A DNA stretch of 64,000 nt from NCBI GenBank assembly GCA_900551755.1, contig URXK01000008.1, positions 1-64,000 on the forward strand, written 5' to 3'. The stretch is from an uncultured Eubacterium sp. (GTDB taxonomy: Bacteria > Bacillota > Clostridia > Lachnospirales > CAG-274). A model generated the notes under the pieces. It was not told the DNA's origin. It was given only the letters and a program-made list of their open reading frames with translations, and did no database searches. Numbering within the stretch: position 1 is the first letter of the stretch; each line of letters starts with the position of its first letter. A program made the translations under genes and the position numbers. Below, in pieces: positions 58,986 through 64,000 of this stretch.

Positions 58986-59900
58986 ATGATATTACTTATT
59001 ATTTTAATCGTTATTATTGTTGCTGTTGCTGGTTCTTGTATTAAAATTGTGCCACAGGCTAGAGCTTATGTAATTGAGTTCTTGGGTGCATATAAAACTA
59101 CTTGGACTACTGGTTTGTATTTTAAAGTTCCATTTTTTGAAAGGATTGCTAGAAATGTAAACTTAAAAGAGCAGGTTATTGATTTTCCACCACAGCCAGT
59201 TATTACTAAGGATAATGTAACTATGCAGATTGACACAGTTATATTTTTCCAAATCACTGACCCAAAGCTATATTGCTATGGTGTTGAAAATCCTATTAGT
59301 GCCATTGAAAACCTTACATCAACTACTCTTAGAAATGTTATTGGTGATATGGAGCTTGATGAAACTCTTACTTCAAGAGAAATTATAAATGCTAAAATGG
59401 GTACTTCCCTTGATGAGGCAACTGACCCTTGGGGAATAAAAGTAAATAGAGTTGAGCTTAAAAATATTATGCCACCAGCAGCTATTCAGGAGTCAATGGA
59501 AAAGCAGATGAAGGCTGAAAGAGAAAGAAGAGAGGCTATTCTTATTGCTGAAGGTGAAAAGAAGTCAACTATTCTTGTGGCTGAAGGTAAAAAACAATCA
59601 GCTATCCTTGAGGCAGAGGCCGAAAAACAAGCTGCTATACTTAGAGCAGAGGCTGAAAAGGAAAAGAGAATTAGAGAGGCTGAAGGTCAGGCTGAGGCAA
59701 TTAGAAAGGTTCAGGAAGCTAATGCACAGGGTATACAAATGCTTAAAGATGCCGGTGCTGATGAAAGCGTACTTACATTAAAGAGCCTTGAGGCTTTAGG
59801 TAAGCTTGCTGACGGAAATGCTACTAAGATTGTTGTTCCTAGTGATATTCAAGGTATTGCTGGTCTTGCAACTACTCTTAAGGAAGTTATAAGTAAATAA
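58986..59900 (+). CDS. SPFH/stomatin-like protein (QmcA type)
   Basis: A 304-residue protein with one N-terminal membrane segment (ILLIILIVIIVAVAGS), an SPFH/band-7 domain (YVIEFLGAYKTTWTTGLYFKVPF, LTSREIINAKMG, WGIKVNRVELKNI) and a long Glu/Ala-rich coiled coil (QMKAERERREAILIAEGEKK onward, repeats of A-E-x-E-K). It oligomerises in membrane microdomains and works with NfeD. Immediately downstream of NfeD. Confidence 0.95.
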   Translation: MILLIILIVIIVAVAGSCIKIVPQARAYVIEFLGAYKTTWTTGLYFKVPFFERIARNVNLKEQVIDFPPQPVITKDNVTMQIDTVIFFQITDPKLYCYGVENPISAIENLTSTTLRNVIGDMELDETLTSREIINAKMGTSLDEATDPWGIKVNRVELKNIMPPAAIQESMEKQMKAERERREAILIAEGEKKSTILVAEGKKQSAILEAEAEKQAAILRAEAEKEKRIREAEGQAEAIRKVQEANAQGIQMLKDAGADESVLTLKSLEALGKLADGNATKIVVPSDIQGIAGLATTLKEVISK

Positions 59901-59907
59901 ATATGAG

Positions 59908-59953
59908 GCTGTTTACGAATTGACTTAAAGTTAGTTTGTGACAGCCTTTTTTA
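59908..59953 (+). terminator. Terminator of the NfeD-SPFH operon
   Basis: GGCTGT (59908-59913) pairs with ACAGCC (59942-59947), followed by TTTTTTA. Long loop with partial pairing. Confidence 0.75.
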
Positions 59954-60019
59954 TATTGAAAATTATTTCAAATTATTATAAAATAGTTTTAAATCAGCTA
60001 TATATTAAGGTGGTGTATT

Positions 60020-60799
60020 ATGAAACTTGCAATGGCTCAAATGTCAATGACAGAAAATTTGGAAAAAAGTATAAAATACTGTAATAAAGCAAAGGATTGT
60101 GACCTATTATTTTTTCCAGAAATTCAGTTGTCGCCATTTTTTCCACAGTATAGAAATAGAAATGTTGATAAATACTGTCTAAATGAACAATCCACATATA
60201 TTAAAAAATTTGTGGATAAGGCAAGGGAGTATAATTATTATATTTCACCTAATGTTTATATGGAAGAAAAGGGAAGTAGATATGACACTTCTTTGTGGAT
60301 AAATAAAGAGGGTAAATTAGTTGATAAGGCTAAAATGGTGCATATAGCTCAAGCAGAAAATTTTTATGAGCAAGATTATTATGCTCCTTCTGATGATGGA
60401 TTTAAGGTTTTTGACACTGAATTTGGAAAAATCGGTATAGTTATTTGCTATGACCGTCATTTGCCTGAAAGTATCCGTACTTGTACTTTAAAGGGGGCAG
60501 ATTTAATAATTATTCCTACAGCTAATACTAAGGCAGAAAATCTTGAAATGTTTGAATGGGAAATGAGGGTTCAAGCAATGGAAAATCAAGTATTTATTGC
60601 TATGTGTAATCGAGTAGGTGTTGAGGGAAATATGGATTTTGCTGGTGAGTCTTTGGTAGCTCACCCAAATGGTAGTGTTGTTTGTAAGGCTGATAATAGA
60701 GAACAGCTTGTAACTTGTAATATTGATTTAAAAGAGGCTAAAATTTGGCAAAATAAGGTGCCATATTTAGGCACTCGTAGACCAGAGTGGTATGAGTAA
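60020..60799 (+). CDS. Carbon-nitrogen hydrolase (nitrilase superfamily)
   Basis: A 259-residue amidase. The Glu-Lys-Cys triad is visible: LLFFPEIQLSPFF (Glu), GKLVDKAKMVH (Lys) and IGIVICYDRHLPES (Cys). FAGESLVAHPNGSVV and LGTRRPEWY close the fold. N-carbamoylputrescine amidase or omega-amidase-like roles are possible; substrate is not certain. A phosphatase gene follows 21 bp later. Confidence 0.9.
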   Translation: MKLAMAQMSMTENLEKSIKYCNKAKDCDLLFFPEIQLSPFFPQYRNRNVDKYCLNEQSTYIKKFVDKAREYNYYISPNVYMEEKGSRYDTSLWINKEGKLVDKAKMVHIAQAENFYEQDYYAPSDDGFKVFDTEFGKIGIVICYDRHLPESIRTCTLKGADLIIIPTANTKAENLEMFEWEMRVQAMENQVFIAMCNRVGVEGNMDFAGESLVAHPNGSVVCKADNREQLVTCNIDLKEAKIWQNKVPYLGTRRPEWYE

Positions 60800-60820
60800 T
60801 TTAAAATAAAAGGAGAAATT

Positions 60821-61276
60821 ATGATAAAAGTAATGTTTGTTTGCCACGGAAATATTTGCCGTTCGCCTATGGCTGAATTTGTGCTTAAGGCTATGGTAAA
60901 GGAAAGAGATATTGAAAAGGATTTTATAATTAATTCCTCTGCTACAAGTTATGAAGAAATTGGAAATCCAGTTCATAGAGGTACTAGAAAAAAGCTAGGT
61001 GAAATGGGTATACCTTGTGGTGACCACAGAGCTATTAGATTAACTAAGGAAGATTATGATAGTTACGACTATGTTATTGCTATGGATAGCAATAATTTGA
61101 GAAATATTGACAGAATAATAGGTTCGGATACAGAAAATAAGGTTTATTTACTTCTTGATTTTACGGACCGAAAGGGACAAAGTATAGCTGACCCTTGGTA
61201 TACTGGAAATTTTGATGCGACATATAATGATATTGATGAAGGGTGTAGAGGATTTTTAAATAAAATTTGTAATTAG
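60821..61276 (+). CDS. Low-molecular-weight protein tyrosine phosphatase
   Basis: A 151-residue phosphatase. The P-loop VCHGNICRSP (C-x5-R) is at residues 7-16 and the acid Asp in DPWYTGNFDATY near the C terminus. Either protein phosphotyrosine or a small acyl phosphate could be the substrate. GGAG precedes ATG 60821. Cotranscribed with the preceding hydrolase gene. Confidence 0.95.
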   Translation: MIKVMFVCHGNICRSPMAEFVLKAMVKERDIEKDFIINSSATSYEEIGNPVHRGTRKKLGEMGIPCGDHRAIRLTKEDYDSYDYVIAMDSNNLRNIDRIIGSDTENKVYLLLDFTDRKGQSIADPWYTGNFDATYNDIDEGCRGFLNKICN

Positions 61277-61310
61277 CTTAAAAATTATATAAATTTAATA
61301 AAATTTATTA

Positions 61311-61340
61311 AATTATTCAAACTTTCATATTTGAATAATT
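61311..61340. other. 11-bp inverted repeat near the fhs promoter
   Basis: AATTATTCAAA (61311-61321) and TTTGAATAATT (61330-61340), perfect, 8 nt before the fhs -35 box. No T-run follows, so it may be an operator rather than a terminator. Confidence 0.4.
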
Positions 61341-61347
61341 TAAAATA

Positions 61348-61376
61348 TTGACAACAATGGTTAATAGGTTTAAAAT
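61348..61376 (+). promoter_or_regulatory. Promoter of fhs
   Basis: TTGACA (61348-61353), 17-nt spacer, TAAAAT (61371-61376). Confidence 0.8.
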
Positions 61377-61414
61377 AGTAATAATTAACAAAAATAGAAT
61401 AGGAGGATTTTAAA

Positions 61415-63085
61415 ATGAAAAGTGATATACAGATTGCACAGGAATGTGTAATGGAGCCTATTACAAAGGTAGCTGAAAAATTTGGTATTAATCCAGATGA
61501 CCTTGAATTATACGGTAAATATAAGGCAAAGCTTTCTGACGAGCTTTTAAAGAAAAATGCTAACAACAAGAAGGGTAAACTTGTACTTGTAACTGCAATC
61601 AATCCAACTCCAGCTGGTGAGGGCAAGACTACAGTTACTATTGGTCTTTCACAGGCTTTAAATAAACTTGGTAAGAAGTCTTTAGTTGCTTTAAGAGAAC
61701 CATCTTTAGGCCCTTGTATGGGTATCAAGGGTGGTGCAGCAGGTGGTGGCTATTCACAGGTAGTACCTATGGAGGATATTAACCTTCATTTTACTGGTGA
61801 TATTCACGCTATGACTACTGCTAACAACCTTTTATCTTCACTTCTTGATAACCATATTCATCAGGGTAATGCTTTAGGTATTGATACTAACAGCATTACT
61901 TGGAAGAGAGTTCTTGACCTTAATGACAGAGTTTTAAGACAGGTTGTTGTTGGTGTAGGTGGCAAACTTAATGGTGTAACAAGAGAAGACGGCTTTACTA
62001 TTACTGTTGCATCTGAAATTATGGCTGTAGTATGTCTTGCTGAGGATATTGAGGACTTAAAGGATAAGCTTTCTAAGATTGTTGTAGCTTATACATTTGA
62101 TGGTAAGCCTGTTACTCCAAAGGACTTAAATGCTGTAGGTGCTATGGCTGCTCTTTTAAAGGACGCTATTAAGCCAAATCTTGTTCAGACTTTAGAGCAT
62201 ACACCAGCTATTATTCACGGTGGCCCATTTGCTAATATTGCTCACGGCTGTAATTCTGTTAAGGCAACTAAGATGGCACTTGAATTAAGTGATGTTGCTA
62301 TTACTGAGGCTGGTTTTGGTTCTGACTTAGGTGCTGAAAAGTTCTTTGATATTAAGTGTAGAAAATCAGGCTTAAAGCCAGATTGTGTTGTACTTGTAGC
62401 TACTGTAAGAGCATTAAAGTATAATGGTGGTGTGCCTAAGACTGAGCTTAATGCTCCTAATGTTGATGCAGTTAAGGCTGGTTTCTGCAATTTACAAAAG
62501 CATATTGAAAACTTACATAAGTTTGGTGTGCCTGTTGTAGTTACTTTAAATAACTTTGTATCAGATACAGAAGAAGAGGTAAACTATATTAAGAGCCAGT
62601 GTGAGGCTATGGGTGCTGATTTCGCTATTGCTAAGGTATGGGAAAAAGGTGGCGAAGGTGGTATTGACCTTGCTAATAAGGTTCTTGAAGTTCTTGACAC
62701 TAAGGAAAGCAACTTTAAGGTACTTTATGATGAAAATGATACAATTGAAAATAAAATTAACACTATTGCTAAGGAAATCTATGGTGCAGATGGCGTTGTA
62801 ATTGACCCTAAGGCTAAAAAGGAAATTGCAAGACTTGAAGGTCTTGGTTACGACAAACTTCCAGTTTGTATAGCTAAAACTCAGTATTCTTTAAGCGATA
62901 ACCCTGCTTTACTTGGCAGACCTTCTGGTTTTAAAATTAGTGTTAAGGAAGTAAGAGTAAGTGCTGGTGCTGGCTTTATTGTTGTATTAACTGGTAATGT
63001 TATGGTTATGCCTGGTCTTCCAAAGGTACCAGCTGCTGAAAACATTGATGTTGATAACAATGGCAACATTACTGGCTTATTCTAA
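61415..63085 (+). CDS. fhs: Formate--tetrahydrofolate ligase
   Basis: A 556-residue enzyme making 10-formyl-THF from formate and [22 protein letters not shown] is the P-loop, then [36 protein letters not shown], and [11 protein letters not shown] near the C terminus. It feeds purine synthesis (10-formyl-THF) and the acetyl-CoA pathway in acetogens; no other acetogenic gene is present. AGGAGG precedes ATG 61415. Confidence 0.98.
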   Translation: MKSDIQIAQECVMEPITKVAEKFGINPDDLELYGKYKAKLSDELLKKNANNKKGKLVLVTAINPTPAGEGKTTVTIGLSQALNKLGKKSLVALREPSLGPCMGIKGGAAGGGYSQVVPMEDINLHFTGDIHAMTTANNLLSSLLDNHIHQGNALGIDTNSITWKRVLDLNDRVLRQVVVGVGGKLNGVTREDGFTITVASEIMAVVCLAEDIEDLKDKLSKIVVAYTFDGKPVTPKDLNAVGAMAALLKDAIKPNLVQTLEHTPAIIHGGPFANIAHGCNSVKATKMALELSDVAITEAGFGSDLGAEKFFDIKCRKSGLKPDCVVLVATVRALKYNGGVPKTELNAPNVDAVKAGFCNLQKHIENLHKFGVPVVVTLNNFVSDTEEEVNYIKSQCEAMGADFAIAKVWEKGGEGGIDLANKVLEVLDTKESNFKVLYDENDTIENKINTIAKEIYGADGVVIDPKAKKEIARLEGLGYDKLPVCIAKTQYSLSDNPALLGRPSGFKISVKEVRVSAGAGFIVVLTGNVMVMPGLPKVPAAENIDVDNNGNITGLF

Positions 63086-63097
63086 AGGAGTATATGT

Positions 63098-64000
63098 ATG
63101 AAGTGTAAAAAGTTAATAGTTGTTGCATTATTAGGCTGTATGGTTCTTTCAGGCTGTGGCTCTGAAAAACTTGCTGATAATATGGGTAATGATGACGGTA
63201 ACATTACTAATTTAGGAAGTGTTTGTCAAAAGGGTAACACAATCTATTATCAAAATGATAAGGATAACTTTTCTATTTATAAGTCTGTTAAGGGTAAAAC
63301 AGGTGTTAAACTTAATGATGGTACTAGTTACTTTATAAATGTTGTAGGTGATTATGTTTACTATGTTTCTGAAGATAACGACTTCCATATTTATAGAATG
63401 AAGACTGATGGCAGTGATAATAAGGAAATTGTTAAGCAGAGAGCTTATTATATGACTGTTTATAATGATTATATTTATTATATTGATTATGACCAAAATC
63501 AGGCTATATATAGAGTTAAAACAGATGGTAGTGAACCAACTAAGATTGTAGACTCTCAATGCTATTATCCTATTATTGCTGAGGATAAACTTTATTATAT
63601 AGATTATAGTAATGAAGGTAAGGTAACACAAGCTAATCTTGATGGTTCTCAGTCTTTTGTTTTAGATGAAAACAATTATATTACAGGTGCTTATCTTAAT
63701 TATTATGATGGCAAACTTTACTATGTTAATGCCGTAACTGACCAATCACCTAATAAGGGTCAGGGCTATGACAATTTCTTAATGAGCTATAACTTAAAAA
63801 CCGGCAATGTTTCTACAGTTATTGAAGAACCTTGTGCCGATGTAAATATAAGAAATGGCAGAATTTATTTCTCAAGTTTGACTGATAGCAAGGTTTATAG
63901 CTGTAATATGAAGGGTGAAAATAAAAAGCTTGTATATGACAATAATGGTATATTCTTAAATCTTACAGATGATGATATTTATTGTTTTGTTAAACTTGAA
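63098..64000 (+). CDS. Lipoprotein with DUF5050-like propeller repeats (3' partial)
   Basis: Open to the right edge; 301 codons are visible. Signal KCKKLIVVALLGCMVLSGCGS with the lipobox LSGC. Then repeated units of about 45 residues, each with YVYY or LYYI strands and an IYRMKTDGSDN or VKTDGSEPT turn, seen at least five times: a DUF5050-type beta propeller. AAAGGAG precedes ATG 63098, 12 bp after fhs, so it may be cotranscribed. A role in surface binding is inference. Confidence 0.85.
   Translation, partial: MKCKKLIVVALLGCMVLSGCGSEKLADNMGNDDGNITNLGSVCQKGNTIYYQNDKDNFSIYKSVKGKTGVKLNDGTSYFINVVGDYVYYVSEDNDFHIYRMKTDGSDNKEIVKQRAYYMTVYNDYIYYIDYDQNQAIYRVKTDGSEPTKIVDSQCYYPIIAEDKLYYIDYSNEGKVTQANLDGSQSFVLDENNYITGAYLNYYDGKLYYVNAVTDQSPNKGQGYDNFLMSYNLKTGNVSTVIEEPCADVNIRNGRIYFSSLTDSKVYSCNMKGENKKLVYDNNGIFLNLTDDDIYCFVKLE

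Noticed and set aside
61285..61728. A 147-codon minus-strand frame over the fhs start
   Set aside because: Shadow of fhs and its promoter region.
1..64000. CRISPR arrays, tRNA genes, rRNA, transposases, integrases
   Set aside because: None recognised on either strand; the only repeats are those listed. A tRNAscan or CRISPR search was not possible here.

Overview
The window is AT-rich and comes from an endospore-forming member of the Firmicutes, class Clostridia, probably close to Lachnospirales. Support for this: a sporulation sigma factor of the SigK type, a Gpr spore protease, a GerS-like lipoprotein next to alanine racemase, strong AGGAGG ribosome-binding sites, consensus TTGACA/TATAAT promoters, a large-type SRP RNA, S-layer-homology (SLH) domains and gut-clostridial intergenic repeats. 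No rRNA, tRNA, CRISPR array, transposase or integrase was seen. The first gene (SLH surface protein) and the last (lipoprotein with propeller-like repeats) run off the window edges.

Layout. 1-6.3 kb: SLH protein, sigK, a membrane-anchored NagZ-like hexosaminidase, a DUF1015 protein, and a RelB/YafQ toxin-antitoxin cassette whose toxin is frameshifted and which lies between two perfect 28-bp direct repeats. 6.3-13.4 kb: proC, nadC-nadA (no nadB), a small Cys-rich protein, apbE, a nitronate monooxygenase/FabK-like gene and three tandem SseB-domain genes. 13.4-23.2 kb: SRP RNA, a pepF-tadA-HAD operon (TadA carries a C-terminal helix-hairpin-helix extension), glgA, rplJ-rplL with an L10 leader and attenuator, and addB. 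23.2-33 kb: an FMN-binding-like membrane protein, a HEPN/Abi gene, a candidate small RNA, an AraC regulator with a secreted CE12-like esterase, wecC, and ppx-ppk.

33-46.5 kb: a CorA-like transporter; a thiSGHE operon (no thiF) behind a structured leader that is not a TPP riboswitch; intergenic repeats; an alpha/beta hydrolase; rpsF-ssb-rpsR; gerS-like-alr-mazF (no antitoxin); a MATE exporter; a DUF975 protein; a metal-binding-looking DUF1292 protein; and gpr divergent from rpsT. 46.5-64 kb: a MITE-like element, recD2, purC-purF-purB-purA, glnA with a promoter-proximal terminator, an ANTAR-domain regulator directly downstream, a three-gene relic resembling a phage tail module, NfeD-SPFH membrane proteins, a nitrilase-family amidase, a low-molecular-weight phosphatase, fhs and a lipoprotein.

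Most of the window is conserved chromosomal core. Purine synthesis, one-carbon metabolism (fhs), glutamine synthesis, NAD and thiamine synthesis, glycogen and polyphosphate storage, and spore biology are all represented. The points most worth a second look are the three-way-junction leader before thiS, the glnA/ANTAR pair with its terminator just after a consensus promoter, the repeat-flanked broken toxin cassette, the orphan-promoter small RNA at 24.74-24.89 kb, and the isolated phage-tail-like trio.
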